A stretch of 64,000 bases of DNA, taken from contig NZ_BMUC01000018.1 in the NCBI RefSeq assembly GCF_014649995.1, positions 62,001 through 126,000 on the forward strand, given 5' to 3'. This stretch comes from Streptomyces griseoflavus. GTDB lineage: Bacteria > Actinomycetota > Actinomycetes > Streptomycetales > Streptomycetaceae. Position numbers and translations under genes: made by a program. Shown here one piece after another: positions 1 through 10,251 of this stretch. Below the pieces are notes generated by a model. That model ran no database searches. It was not told the DNA's origin and saw nothing but the letters and a program-made list of their open reading frames with translations. Position 1 is the stretch's first letter. The number at the start of each line of letters is the position of its first letter.

Positions 1-775
1 TCGACTCCCCGCGGCTGCTGCTGCACTCCGGCATCGGTCCCCGTGCCGACCTGGAGGCGCTCGGCATACCCGTGGCGCTCGACCTGCCCGGCGTCGGTGA
101 GAACCTGCTCGACCACCCCGAGTCGGTGATCGTCTGGGAGACGGACGGCCCCATCCCGGAGAACTCCGCGATGGACTCCGACGCCGGACTGTTCGTGCGC
201 CGCGATCCCGAGCACGCGGGCCCCGACCTGATGTTCCACTTCTACCAGATCCCGTTCACCGACAACCCGGAGCGACTGGGCTACCGGCGGCCGGAGTTCG
301 GTGTCTCCATGACCCCGAACATCCCCAAGCCGAAGTCTCGCGGCCGCCTCTACCTCACCAGCGCCGACCCGGACGTCAAACCGGCCCTCGACTTCCGCTA
401 CTTCACCGACGAGGACGACTACGACGGGCGCACCCTCGTCGACGGCATCCGCATCGCCCGCGAGATCGCGAAGACCGAACCGCTGGCCCACTGGCTCAGG
501 CGTGAGGTCGCGCCCGGACCTGACGTCACCGGCGACGAGGAACTGAGCGAGTACGCCCGCAAGGCCGCCCACACCGTCTACCACCCGGCGGGCACCTGCA
601 GGATGGGCGACGCCGGCGACGAACAGGCGGTCGTCGACCCGGAGCTGCGGATCCGCGGACTGCGGGGCATCCGGATCGCGGACGCCTCCGTCTTCCCGAC
701 CATGACCGCCGTCAACCCGATGATCTGCGTCCTCATGGTCGGCGAACGCGCCGCCGACCTGATCGGAGGCGCCGC

Positions 776-779
<4 letters not shown>
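1..779 (+). CDS. GMC family oxidoreductase, choline dehydrogenase-like (3' part)
   Basis: The reading frame is open from the first base, so the gene starts upstream of the window; about 258 C-terminal residues are present. It begins inside the GMC signature ([12 protein letters not shown]), has the active-site region [10 protein letters not shown] near base 590 and ends with the usual NPM...GERAADLI helix. GMC enzymes use FAD to oxidise alcohols. Next to a glycine betaine importer, the likely reaction is choline to betaine aldehyde for osmoprotection. Its stop overlaps the GTG of the transporter ATPase by 4 bases, so the two are translationally coupled. The substrate is inferred from context; another alcohol is possible. 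Confidence 0.85.
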
Positions 780-1917
<1,138 letters not shown>

Positions 1918-1921
<4 letters not shown>

Positions 1922-3870
1922 TGGCGATCCTCACCGCACCGGCCGGCAAGGCGTCCCCGCGGGGCGTCCGGACCAGCCCGGCCGTCCGCAAACTGGCCGC
2001 CCTGACCCTCGTCGCGGCCGTCCTCGTCCCCCTCGCCGCCGCCCGCTGGGCGAGCGGCACCTGGCCCGAGGCCCTGACGGTCGACGTCTCCGGACCCCTC
2101 GGCGGGGCCAGCGACTGGATCATCGACAACCGCGACTCCCACCCCCTCTTCCTCCACTTCCTCGGCCACGTCAGCAACGCCGTCGTCCTCTCCGTACGCG
2201 CCGTCTACCTCGCCCTCCTCGCCGTCGGCTGGGCGGGAGTGACCGGCGTGGCCGCCCTGATCGCCTGGCGCGCGGCGGGCGTCCGCCTCGCCCTCGGAAC
2301 CGCCCTGGCGTTCCTCGCCTGCGGCCTCCTCGGCATGTGGGTGCCGACCATGCAGACCCTCGCGCTCATGGTGGTCGCCGTGGCCGCGTCCGTCCTCGTG
2401 GGTGTGCTCCTCGGCCTCGCCGCCGGCCTGTCCGACCGCATGGACCGCGTCCTGCGCCCGGTCCTCGACACCATGCAGGTCCTCCCGGCCTTCGCCTACC
2501 TCCTCCCCGTCGTCCTGGTGTTCGGCATCGGCGTCCCCGCGGCCGTCCTGGCCACTGTCGTCTACGCCGCCCCGCCGATGGCCCGTCTCACCGCGCTCGG
2601 GCTGCGCGGCGCCGACAAGGAGGTGCTGGAGGCGGTCGAGTCGCTCGGGACCACCGCCCGCCAGCGCCTGCTGACCGCGCGCATCCCCCTTGCCCGGAAG
2701 GAACTGCTCCTCGGCCTCAACCAGACGATCATGATGGCGCTGTCCATGGCCGTCATCGCCTCCGTCATCGGCGCCGGCGGTCTCGGCGACCGCGTCTACC
2801 AGGCCCTGGCCTCGGTCGACGTGGGCGCCGCGCTCGCGGCCGGCATCCCGATCGTGCTGCTCGCGGTCGTCCTCGACCGGGTGACCGGCGCGGCCGGCGC
2901 GCGGCTCGGGCAGGCGCCCGTTCCGCACGCCCGCGCGCTGTGGGCGGGCGCCCTGGCCGCCGCCGCGGCCGTCGCGGTCGCCGGACGGCTCACGGACCGC
3001 CTGGAGTGGCCCGACGGCTGGGTCGTGGGCATCGCCGAACCGGTCAACCGGGCCGTCGACTGGATGACCGACCACCTGTACTCGGGCGTGCCCGTCGTCG
3101 GAGGCACCGCCGACTGGGCGGGCCGCTTCACCACCTGGGTCCTCGACCCGCTCCGGGACGGCCTGCAGTGGCTGCCCTGGTGGTCGGTGCTCCTGGCCGT
3201 CGCCGCCCTGGCCTGGGTGATCGGCACGTGGCGCACCGCGCTCACCGCCGTCTCGGCCATGGCCGCGATCGGCGTGCTCGGCGTGTGGAACGCCTCGCTG
3301 GACACCCTCTCGCAGGTCCTCGCGGCCGTCGCCGTGACCCTCGTCATCGGCTTCGCGACCGGTGTCGCCGCCGCCCGCAGCGACCGTGTCGAACGCCTGC
3401 TGCGACCCGTGCTGGACGTGTTCCAGACCATGCCGCAGTTCGTGTACCTCATCCCCGTCGTCGCCCTGTTCGGCGTCGGGCGCGCCCCGGCCGTCGCCGC
3501 CGCGATCGTCTACGCGCTGCCGGCCGTCGTCCGCATCACCGCCCAGGGCCTGCGCCAGGTCGACCCGGCCGCCCTGGAGGCGGCCCGCTCGCTCGGCGCG
3601 ACCAGCGGCCAGCAACTGCGCCAGGTCCAGCTCCCGCTGGCCCGCCGGGCGCTGCTGCTCGCCGTCAACCAGGGCGTCGTGCTCGTCCTCGCCGTCGTCA
3701 TCATCGGCGGTCTGGTCGGCGGCGGCGCGCTCGGCTACGACGTCGTCCTCGGCCTCGCCCAGGGCGACCTGGCGACCGGTCTGGTCGCCGGGGCGGCGAT
3801 CGTCTGCCTGGGCCTGACGCTCGACCGGGTCACCCAGCCGACCGGACGCCGCACACGGAAGGGAGCGTGA
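1918..3870 (+). CDS. proW: Glycine betaine ABC transporter permease with duplicated permease domain
   Basis: 650 residues, about twice the size of a usual ProW. Two binding-protein-dependent permease domains lie in tandem, roughly residues 145-325 and 455-640. Each has an EAA-type coupling helix: [15 protein letters not shown] in the first copy and [15 protein letters not shown] in the second, each followed by a conserved PLAR...NQ segment. Between them a soluble linker with tryptophans (about 355-430) is probably extracellular. The duplicated form would replace the ProW homodimer with one chain. Start is GTG 1918 (overlapping the ATPase stop) or the adjacent ATG 1921. Confidence 0.9.
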
Positions 3871-3871
3871 C

Positions 3872-4834
3872 ATGCGATTCCGTACGATGCCGGCGGTGGC
3901 CGCCGGTTCCGCGTTCGCGCTGCTGACCCTGACCGGCTGCGGCGCCGCCGACATGACCCGGCAGGCGTCGCCCTTCGCGAACGCCCAGGGAGCCAGGACG
4001 GTCACCCTCTCCGTGCAGTCCTGGGTGGGCGCGCAGGCCAACGTGGCCGTCGCCCAGTACCTGCTGGAGCACGAGCTCGGCTACCGCGTCGACACCGTCC
4101 AGGTCGACGAGGTGCCCGCCTGGGACGCGCTCAGCCAGGGCAGGGTCGACGCGATCCTGGAGGACTGGGGGCACCCCGAGCAGGAACAGCGGTACGTCGA
4201 GGAGAAGAAGACGATCACCCCCGGCGGCGACCTCGGCGTCACCGGGCACATCGGCTGGTACGTGCCGACGTACTTCGCCGAGCAGCACCCGGACGTCACC
4301 GACTGGAAGAACCTCAACAAGTACGCCGACCGGTTCCGCACCCCGGAGAGCGGCGGCAAGGGCCAGCTGATGGACGGCTCGCCCTCCTACGTCACCAACG
4401 ACAAGGCGCTGGTGAAGAACCTGAAGCTGGACTACCGGGTGGTGTTCGCCGGCTCCGAGGCGGCGCAGATCACCCAGATCAAGCAGTTCGCCAAGGAGAA
4501 GAAGCCGTTCCTCACCTACTGGTACACGCCCCAGTGGCTGTTCGAGCAGGTACCGATGACCGAGGTGAAGCTGCCCGCATACGAGGAGGGCTGCGACGCC
4601 GACCCGGCGGAGGTCGCCTGCGCCTACCCGGTCACGCCGCTGCAGAAGTACCTCAACGCGGACTTCGCGAGGAACGGCGGCGAGGCGGCCGAGCTGCTCA
4701 GGAACTTCAGGTGGACGACGGAGGACCAGAACGAGGTCTCCCTGCTGATCGCCGACCGGAAGCTGTCACCGCGCCAGGCGGCCGAGAAGTGGGTGGACAG
4801 CCACGCGTCCGTCTGGAAGGAGTGGCTGCCCTGA
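3872..4834 (+). CDS. proX: Glycine betaine-binding lipoprotein of ABC importer
   Basis: 320 residues. The N terminus is a lipoprotein signal with lipobox LTGC (Cys23), so the mature protein is anchored outside the membrane. The remainder fits the OpuAC/ProX substrate-binding fold: an early SVQSWVGAQANVAVAQYLLE segment, conserved tryptophans (ILEDWGH, HIGWYVP, LTYWYTPQWLFEQ) that in this family form the aromatic cage for the trimethylammonium group, and the C-terminal ARNGG...LLRNFRW region. It starts 1 base after the permease stop, completing the operon GMC oxidoreductase-ATPase-permease-binding protein. Confidence 0.92.
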   Translation: MRFRTMPAVAAGSAFALLTLTGCGAADMTRQASPFANAQGARTVTLSVQSWVGAQANVAVAQYLLEHELGYRVDTVQVDEVPAWDALSQGRVDAILEDWGHPEQEQRYVEEKKTITPGGDLGVTGHIGWYVPTYFAEQHPDVTDWKNLNKYADRFRTPESGGKGQLMDGSPSYVTNDKALVKNLKLDYRVVFAGSEAAQITQIKQFAKEKKPFLTYWYTPQWLFEQVPMTEVKLPAYEEGCDADPAEVACAYPVTPLQKYLNADFARNGGEAAELLRNFRWTTEDQNEVSLLIADRKLSPRQAAEKWVDSHASVWKEWLP

Positions 4835-4866
4835 CCCCCGGCGCGGCGGGACGGTCGTAGGAACCG

Positions 4867-5388
4867 TCAGCGGTGCTGTCCCGGCTGGTAGTGACCCGGC
4901 GCCATGCGGCACGTCACACCGAACCGGTTCCAGGCGTTGATCACCGTGATCGCGGCGATCAGCTGGGACAGCTCCGCCTCGTCGAACCACTCGGCGGCCC
5001 GCCCGTACACCTCGTCGGGCACGAAGCCGTCCGTCAGGACGGTGACGGCCTCCGTCAGCTCGATCGCCGCGAGCTCCTTCTCCGTGTAGAAGTGCCGCGA
5101 CTCCTCCCACGCGGTGAGCTGCACGATCCGCTCGATGCTCTCGCCGGCCGCGAGGGCGTCCTTGCTGTGCATGTCCAGGCAGAAGGCGCAGCGGTTGATC
5201 TGCGAGGCACGGATCTTCACCAGTTCGTACAGGGTGGGGTCGAGGCCCTTCCTGGCGGCGGAGTCCAGCCGGACCATCGCCTTGTAGACCTCGGGAGCGT
5301 GCCGGGCCCACTCCACCCGGGCGGGCACCTCGGCGGCGTACGGTGGGGTCGCGGTGGTCGTGGCCGGCGTCGTTTCGGTGGTGGTCAT
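4867..5388 (-). CDS. AhpD-like carboxymuconolactone decarboxylase family protein
   Basis: 173 residues. The core holds CAFCLDMHSKDAL (Cys67, Cys70, His74), the CxxCxxxH redox site of AhpD-like peroxidases of the carboxymuconolactone decarboxylase fold, where the Cys pair reduces peroxide and the His/Glu relay protons. The first 20 residues are Thr-rich and probably disordered. It is cytoplasmic with no signal. It is transcribed away from the MocR regulator with 46 bases between starts, a pairing common in streptomycetes that suggests the regulator controls it. The physiological substrate is not known. Confidence 0.88.
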   Translation of the reverse strand: MTTTETTPATTTATPPYAAEVPARVEWARHAPEVYKAMVRLDSAARKGLDPTLYELVKIRASQINRCAFCLDMHSKDALAAGESIERIVQLTAWEESRHFYTEKELAAIELTEAVTVLTDGFVPDEVYGRAAEWFDEAELSQLIAAITVINAWNRFGVTCRMAPGHYQPGQHR

Positions 5389-5434
5389 GCCTCGACCCTA
5401 GGAGCGGTCCGGCCCAGGAGTATGGTCCATTTCC
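5389..5434. promoter_or_regulatory. Short divergent promoter region with GGTCC direct repeats
   Basis: Only 46 bases separate the two divergent starts. Two GGTCC copies lie at 5406-5410 and 5424-5428 (18-base period), the second within TATGGTCCATTTCCATGG. MocR/PdxR regulators typically bind spaced direct repeats beside their own gene, so these are candidate operator half-sites. This is inference from spacing only. Confidence 0.35.
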
Positions 5435-6817
5435 ATGGCGGAACGCTGGGCCACTTTCGGCATCGATCTCCACCTCGACCCCACCGGCCCCGGCCTGCGC
5501 CGCGGCCTCACCGACGCCCTGCGCGAGGCCGTCCGCACCGGCCGCCTCGCACCGGGCACCCGCCTGCCCTCCTCCCGCTCCCTCGCCGCCGACCTGGGCA
5601 TCGCCCGCAACACCGTCGCCGACGCCTACGCCGACCTGGTCGCCGAGGGACGGCTCACCGCACGGCAGGGCTCCGGCACCCGCGTCGCCGACCGCGCGGC
5701 CCCCGCCCCGCCGGCCGCCGCTCCCTCCCCCCGCCGGACGCCCGGCCGCCTCCCCTACAGCCTCGTCCCCGGCACCCCCGACCTCTCCTCCTTCCCCCGC
5801 GCGGAATGGCTCAGGGCCACCCGCCGCGCCCTCGCCGCCGCGCCCCACGACGCCTTCGGCTACGGCGACCCGCGGGGCCGCCCCGAACTGCGCACCGCGC
5901 TCGCGGACTACCTGGCACGCGTCCGGGGCGTGCGCGCCGACCCCGAACACCTCGTCGTCCGCCCGGGTTTCGCCGACGGCCTCCGCCTGCTCTGCGAGGT
6001 CCTGCGCGCCCGCGGCGCCCGCACCCTGGCCGTGGAGTCCTACGGTCTGGACGTCCACCGGGACCTGGCCACCCGCGCCGGCCTGCACACCACCCCGCTG
6101 CCCCACGACGCCCTCGGCACGCGCGCCCAGGAGCCGGGGACCGCCGACGCGGTACTCCTCAGCCCCGCCCACCAGTTCCCCCTGGGCGGCGCCCTCCTCC
6201 CCGAACGCCGCGCCGCCGTCGTCGACCTGGCCCGCCGCACCGGCACGCTGATCCTGGAGGACGACTACGACGGCGAGTTCCGCTACGACCGCCAGCCCGT
6301 CGGCGCGCTCCAGGACCTCGACCCCGACCACGTCGTCTACCTCGGCACGGCCAGCAAGTCCCTCGCCCCGGGCCTCCGTCTGGGCTGGATGGTCGTGCCC
6401 CCGTCGCTCCTCCCCGCCGTCACCGAGCACGGCGGCCTCACCGTCGGCGTCGTCGAACAGCTCACCCTCGCCGAGTTCCTCACCTCCGGCGCCTACGACC
6501 GTCACGTCCGCGCCGCCCGCCTGCGCTACCGCCGGCGCCGCGACGCCCTCGTCCGGGCCCTCGCCGAACGGGCACCGGACGTCCAGGTCACCGGCATCGC
6601 GGCCGGCCTCCACGCCGTCCTCCGGCTGCCGCCCGGCACCGAACGGTCCGTCGTGCAGGCAGCCACCTGGCACGGGCTCCTGGTCCACGGCCTCTCCCGC
6701 TTCCGCCACCCCGACGCCGACGTCACCCCCTCCGACGCCCTGGTCGTCGGCTACGCGACGCCTCCGGACCACGCCTGGGCCGCCACCCTGGAGGCCCTGT
6801 GCAGGGCGCTGCCCTGA
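5435..6817 (+). CDS. MocR/PdxR-type regulator: GntR domain fused to PLP aminotransferase domain
   Basis: 460 residues. Residues about 15-85 form a GntR winged helix (LREAVRTGRLAPGTRLPSSR...LGIARNTVADAYADLVAEGRL). After a Pro-rich linker (about 88-108) comes a fold-type I aminotransferase domain with LILEDDYDGEFRYD and the PLP-binding lysine in GTASKSLAPGLRLGW (Lys308). In MocR proteins the aminotransferase fold senses PLP or an amine rather than performing catalysis. The divergent neighbour is the AhpD-like gene, not pdxS/pdxT, so the target is probably that gene. ATG chosen because it begins the conserved WATFGIDLHLD segment. Confidence 0.9.
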   Translation: MAERWATFGIDLHLDPTGPGLRRGLTDALREAVRTGRLAPGTRLPSSRSLAADLGIARNTVADAYADLVAEGRLTARQGSGTRVADRAAPAPPAAAPSPRRTPGRLPYSLVPGTPDLSSFPRAEWLRATRRALAAAPHDAFGYGDPRGRPELRTALADYLARVRGVRADPEHLVVRPGFADGLRLLCEVLRARGARTLAVESYGLDVHRDLATRAGLHTTPLPHDALGTRAQEPGTADAVLLSPAHQFPLGGALLPERRAAVVDLARRTGTLILEDDYDGEFRYDRQPVGALQDLDPDHVVYLGTASKSLAPGLRLGWMVVPPSLLPAVTEHGGLTVGVVEQLTLAEFLTSGAYDRHVRAARLRYRRRRDALVRALAERAPDVQVTGIAAGLHAVLRLPPGTERSVVQAATWHGLLVHGLSRFRHPDADVTPSDALVVGYATPPDHAWAATLEALCRALP

Positions 6818-6982
6818 GGAACCAAGCGCGCATTCGGCGCCAACAGGCGCAAAGGGGCGGTGTCACGAGGGCGGCAGCCGGGGGCTGTTGGTGCCGGACG
6901 GCGGGTGGTCTCTAGGCTGTCCGCCGCGAGCCGGGAGCGGACATGGCCCCGGCGGACGTGGAAGCGGCACACAGGGGGAGTC

Positions 6983-7336
6983 ATGGCGGAGTCACGGCGG
7001 CGGTTGCGGTCGAGCACGGTGGTACTCGGAGGGATGGGTGTGCTCGCGGCGGCCCTGACCTCCTGCGGGTCGGACCCCGACCGGCGGTGCGTGGACCGGG
7101 ACAGCTACGACTACGTCAAGGGCTACAAGGTCGTCGCGGACAAGAACTGCACGTCCTCTTCTTCTTCCTCCTCCTCCGGGTCGTACGGCAAGAGCAGGTC
7201 CCGTGGCGGCGACGCCGACTGGTACTACGACGCCGACGTCAGCGCCGGCTACGCCGATCGCGGCACGTTCAGCCGCAGCGAGGCGGTCGACCGGGGCGGC
7301 TTCGGCTGCTCGGGCTCCGGCAGCGGCGGCGGCTGA
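6983..7336 (+). CDS. Small Ser/Gly-rich lipoprotein paired with an ATP-grasp enzyme
   Basis: 117 residues from ATG 6983, which follows a strong ribosome site (AGGGGGAG); the longer open frame upstream has no support. The signal ends in a lipobox LTSC (Cys28), then a short conserved Cys/Asp/Tyr segment (RRCVDRDSYDYVKGYKVV), a run of eight serines, and a tail rich in Gly, Ser, Asp and Tyr ending in a Cys near FGCSGSGSGGG. It lies 7 bases before the glutathionylspermidine-synthase-like gene. The arrangement resembles E. coli ygiB-ygiC, but I cannot show homology to YgiB from sequence alone. Function unknown. Confidence 0.75.
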   Translation: MAESRRRLRSSTVVLGGMGVLAAALTSCGSDPDRRCVDRDSYDYVKGYKVVADKNCTSSSSSSSSGSYGKSRSRGGDADWYYDADVSAGYADRGTFSRSEAVDRGGFGCSGSGSGGG

Positions 7337-7343
7337 GCGGACC

Positions 7344-8528
7344 GTGGAACGGCGCACCATCGAGCCCCGCCCCGGCTGGCAGGAGACCGTCGAGGAGCAA
7401 GGGCTCATCTATCCGCTCACCCGCTATCCCGACGGGTCGCTGCGCCCCTACTGGGACGAGAGCGCCTATTACGTCTTCTCCCTGGACGAGGTCGAGAGGC
7501 TGGAGGAGGTCGTCGAGGAGCTGCACCACATGTGCCTCGCGGCGGCCGAGCACATCGTCACCGCCGACCGCTTCGCCGATCTCGGCATCACCGACCCGCG
7601 GATCGCCCGCGTGGTCGCCGAGGCCTGGCACCGGCGCGCCGAACTCCCCTCGCTCTACGGCCGCTTCGACCTCCGCTACGACGGCACGGGCCCCGCGAAG
7701 CTGCTGGAGTACAACGCCGACACCCCGACCTCCCTGGTGGAGGCGGCCTCGCCCCAGTGGTTCTGGATGGAGGAGCGCTTCCCCGGCGCCGACCAGTGGA
7801 ACTCCCTCCACGAACGCCTCGTCGACGCCTGGCGGAAGCAGGCCTCCCTCCTGCCGCCGGGCAGCCCCCTGTACTTCGCCCACTCCTCCGCCGACGAGCT
7901 CGGCGAGGACCTGATGACCGTCGCCTATCTCAAGGAGACCGCCGAGCAGGCCGGTCTCGCCACCGACTGGCTGTCCATGGAGGAGATCGGCTGGGACCGC
8001 CTGTCGGGCCGCTTCGTCGACAACGGGCTCCGCTTCATCCGCAGCATCTTCAAGCTCTATCCCTGGGAGTGGCTGACCACCGACCGCTTCGCCGGTCATG
8101 TACTCGACACCCTCGACAACGGCGGCGGCACGGGCTCCACCCTCTGGATCGAGCCCGCCTGGAAGATGCTCCTCAGCAACAAGGCCCTGCTCGCGATCCT
8201 CTGGGAGCTGTACCCCGGCCACCCCAACCTCCTCCCCTCCTACCTCGACGGCCCGCGGGAACTGGCGGACACCACCGGCTGGGTCGCCAAGCCCCTGCTC
8301 GGCCGCGAGGGCGCGGGCGTGACCGTCCACCGGCCCGGCACCGGGCCCGTGCTCCGCGACGAACCCTGCTGTTACCAACAGCTCGCCCCCCTGCCCGACT
8401 TCGACGGCAACCACGTCGTCCTCGGCACGTGGGTGGTGGAGAACGAGGCGGCCGGTCTCGGCATCCGCGAGTCCTCGGGCCTGGTGACCGACGACTACGC
8501 CCGCTTCCTGCCGCACGTGATCCTCTAG
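7344..8528 (+). CDS. Glutathionylspermidine synthase-like ATP-grasp protein
   Basis: 394 residues from GTG 7344; the extra frame upstream overlaps the lipoprotein gene and is Ala-rich filler. Family features visible: ERRTIEPRPGWQ at the start, RFDLRYDGTGPAKLLEYNADTPTSLVEA, AWKMLLSNKALLAILWELYPGHPNLLPSY, WVAKPLLGREGAGV (ATP-grasp lysine and glycine loop) and GTWVVENEAAGLGIRE near the end. The C-terminal domain of glutathionylspermidine synthetase and E. coli YgiC/YjfC has this layout. Actinomycetes use mycothiol and are not known to make glutathionylspermidine, so a different ATP-driven amide ligation, possibly at the cell surface with its lipoprotein partner, is likely. Confidence 0.85.
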   Translation: MERRTIEPRPGWQETVEEQGLIYPLTRYPDGSLRPYWDESAYYVFSLDEVERLEEVVEELHHMCLAAAEHIVTADRFADLGITDPRIARVVAEAWHRRAELPSLYGRFDLRYDGTGPAKLLEYNADTPTSLVEAASPQWFWMEERFPGADQWNSLHERLVDAWRKQASLLPPGSPLYFAHSSADELGEDLMTVAYLKETAEQAGLATDWLSMEEIGWDRLSGRFVDNGLRFIRSIFKLYPWEWLTTDRFAGHVLDTLDNGGGTGSTLWIEPAWKMLLSNKALLAILWELYPGHPNLLPSYLDGPRELADTTGWVAKPLLGREGAGVTVHRPGTGPVLRDEPCCYQQLAPLPDFDGNHVVLGTWVVENEAAGLGIRESSGLVTDDYARFLPHVIL

Positions 8529-8599
8529 GGGCCGGGCGGACGCCGACGCCCGTATGGTGGACGCCCACCCGTGGCACTGCGTGCCGCCCGGTAACCTGA

Positions 8600-8703
8600 C
8601 CGTGGGCCGTGACTGGCGCGCTGGGATGGAGCAACCATCGGGAAGCGGCCCCCGGACCCGCACACCGCCGGGGCCGGCACCGTGCCGTGCGCCTGGGCCG
8701 TAC
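8600..8703 (+). ncRNA. ZTP riboswitch (pfl motif) in the glyA leader
   Basis: The leader carries the conserved blocks of the pfl/ZTP RNA in order: GGGCCGTGACTGGCG (from about 8604), the TGGGATGGAGCAACCATCGG junction, GGAAGCG, and after a variable GC-rich stem the 3' pseudoknot block GTGCGCCTGGGC (8688-8699). In the family these blocks bind the purine intermediate ZTP/ZMP that builds up when 10-formyl-tetrahydrofolate is short, and turn on one-carbon genes. Its place 35 bases before glyA, a standard ZTP target, supports the call. The distance to the start suggests control of translation or early termination. Edges are approximate. Confidence 0.85.
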
Positions 8704-8737
8704 CGTGAACGCCGAACGCCACGTCCGGAGGTCCTCC

Positions 8738-10186
8738 ATGTCCGCCGAGCCCGTCTCCACCGCTTCCACCGCCTTCCGCTCCGCCCTCGACGTGATCCGC
8801 GCCGTCGAGCCGCGCGTCGCCGACGCCATCGGCCAGGAGGTCGCCGACCAGCGCGAGATGCTCAAGCTGATCGCCTCCGAGAACTACGCTTCCCCGGCCA
8901 CCCTCCTCGCGATGGGGAACTGGTTCAGCGACAAGTACGCCGAGGGCACCGTCGGCCGCCGCTTCTACGCCGGCTGCCGCAACGTGGACACCGTCGAGTC
9001 GCTCGCCGCCGAGCACGCCAAGGAGCTCTTCGGCGCCCGCCACGCCTACGTCCAGCCGCACTCCGGCATCGACGCCAACCTCGTCGCCTTCTGGGCGGTC
9101 CTCGCCGACCGCGTCGAGGCGCCCTTCCTGGAGAAGACCGGCGCCCGCCAGGTCAACGACCTCTCCGAGGCGGACTGGGCCGAACTCCGCCAGGCCTTCG
9201 GCAACCAGCGCATGCTCGGCATGTCCCTGGACGCCGGCGGCCACCTCACCCACGGCTTCCGCCCGAACATCTCCGGCAAGATGTTCGACCAGCGCTCCTA
9301 CGGCACCGACCCGGCCACCGGCCTGATCGACTACGAGGCCCTGCGTGCCTCCGCCCGCGAGTTCAAGCCGCTGATCATCGTCGCCGGCTACTCCGCCTAC
9401 CCCCGTCTGGTGAACTTCCGGATCATGCGCGAGATCGCCGACGAGGTCGGCGCCACGCTCATGGTCGACATGGCGCACTTCGCCGGTCTCGTCGCCGGCA
9501 AGGTCCTCACCGGAGACTTCGACCCGGTCCCGCACGCCCAGATCGTCACCACCACGACCCACAAGTCGCTGCGCGGCCCGCGCGGTGGCATGGTGCTGTG
9601 CGACGACTCCCTCAAGGACCAGGTCGACCGCGGTTGCCCGATGGTCCTCGGCGGTCCGCTCCCGCACGTGATGGCCGCCAAGGCCGTCGCCCTCGCGGAG
9701 GCCCGGCAGCCCGCCTTCCGGGACTACGCCCAGTGCATCGTGGACAACTCCCGGGCCCTCGCCGAGGGGCTGATGCGCCGCGGCGCGGCCCTGGTCACCG
9801 GCGGCACCGACAACCACCTCAACCTGATCGACGTCGCCACCTCCTACGGCCTCACCGGCCGCCAGGCCGAGGCGGCCCTGCTCGACTCGGGCGTCGTCAC
9901 CAACCGCAACGCGATCCCCGCCGACCCCAACGGAGCCTGGTACACCTCCGGCATCCGCGTCGGCACCCCCGCGCTGACCACCCGTGGTCTGGGCACGGCG
10001 GAGATGGACGAGGTCGCCGGTCTCATCGACCGTGTCCTGACGTCCACGGAGGCCGGCACCACCAAGTCCGGCGCCCCTTCCAAGGCCTCCCACGTCCTCG
10101 ACGAGAAGATCGCCGACGAGGTCTCCCGCCGCGCCACCGATCTGGTCGCCGGCTTCCCGCTGTACCCGGAGATCGACCTCGGCTGA
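8738..10186 (+). CDS. glyA: Serine hydroxymethyltransferase
   Basis: 482 residues from ATG 8738, preceded by GGAGG at 8727-8731. It converts serine and tetrahydrofolate to glycine and 5,10-methylene-tetrahydrofolate with PLP. The Schiff-base lysine is in [14 protein letters not shown] (Lys276); other landmarks are [38 protein letters not shown] and [16 protein letters not shown]. It is longer than the usual 415-430 residues, with an insertion around residues 120-190 ([21 protein letters not shown]), as in some actinobacterial paralogues. It is probably under the ZTP riboswitch. Confidence 0.96.
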   Translation: MSAEPVSTASTAFRSALDVIRAVEPRVADAIGQEVADQREMLKLIASENYASPATLLAMGNWFSDKYAEGTVGRRFYAGCRNVDTVESLAAEHAKELFGARHAYVQPHSGIDANLVAFWAVLADRVEAPFLEKTGARQVNDLSEADWAELRQAFGNQRMLGMSLDAGGHLTHGFRPNISGKMFDQRSYGTDPATGLIDYEALRASAREFKPLIIVAGYSAYPRLVNFRIMREIADEVGATLMVDMAHFAGLVAGKVLTGDFDPVPHAQIVTTTTHKSLRGPRGGMVLCDDSLKDQVDRGCPMVLGGPLPHVMAAKAVALAEARQPAFRDYAQCIVDNSRALAEGLMRRGAALVTGGTDNHLNLIDVATSYGLTGRQAEAALLDSGVVTNRNAIPADPNGAWYTSGIRVGTPALTTRGLGTAEMDEVAGLIDRVLTSTEAGTTKSGAPSKASHVLDEKIADEVSRRATDLVAGFPLYPEIDLG

Positions 10187-10209
10187 GGCGCCCCCCGCGT
10201 CGCTCGGTC

Positions 10210-10244
10210 CCGCGGCGGTCCGGTCACCCACCGGGCCGCCGCGG
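10210..10244. terminator. Bidirectional hairpin terminator after glyA
   Basis: Arms 10210-10224 and 10230-10244 form a 15-bp stem with one mismatch/wobble and a 5-base loop. It lies between the convergent glyA and the 10252-10986 gene. No U-tract, as is common in Streptomyces terminators. Confidence 0.6.
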
Positions 10245-10251
10245 CCCGCCG

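Noticed and set aside
4766-6772. 668-codon minus-strand frame covering the AhpD and MocR genes
   Set aside because: A shadow of both genes; only the 4867-5388 part in another frame encodes a recognisable protein.
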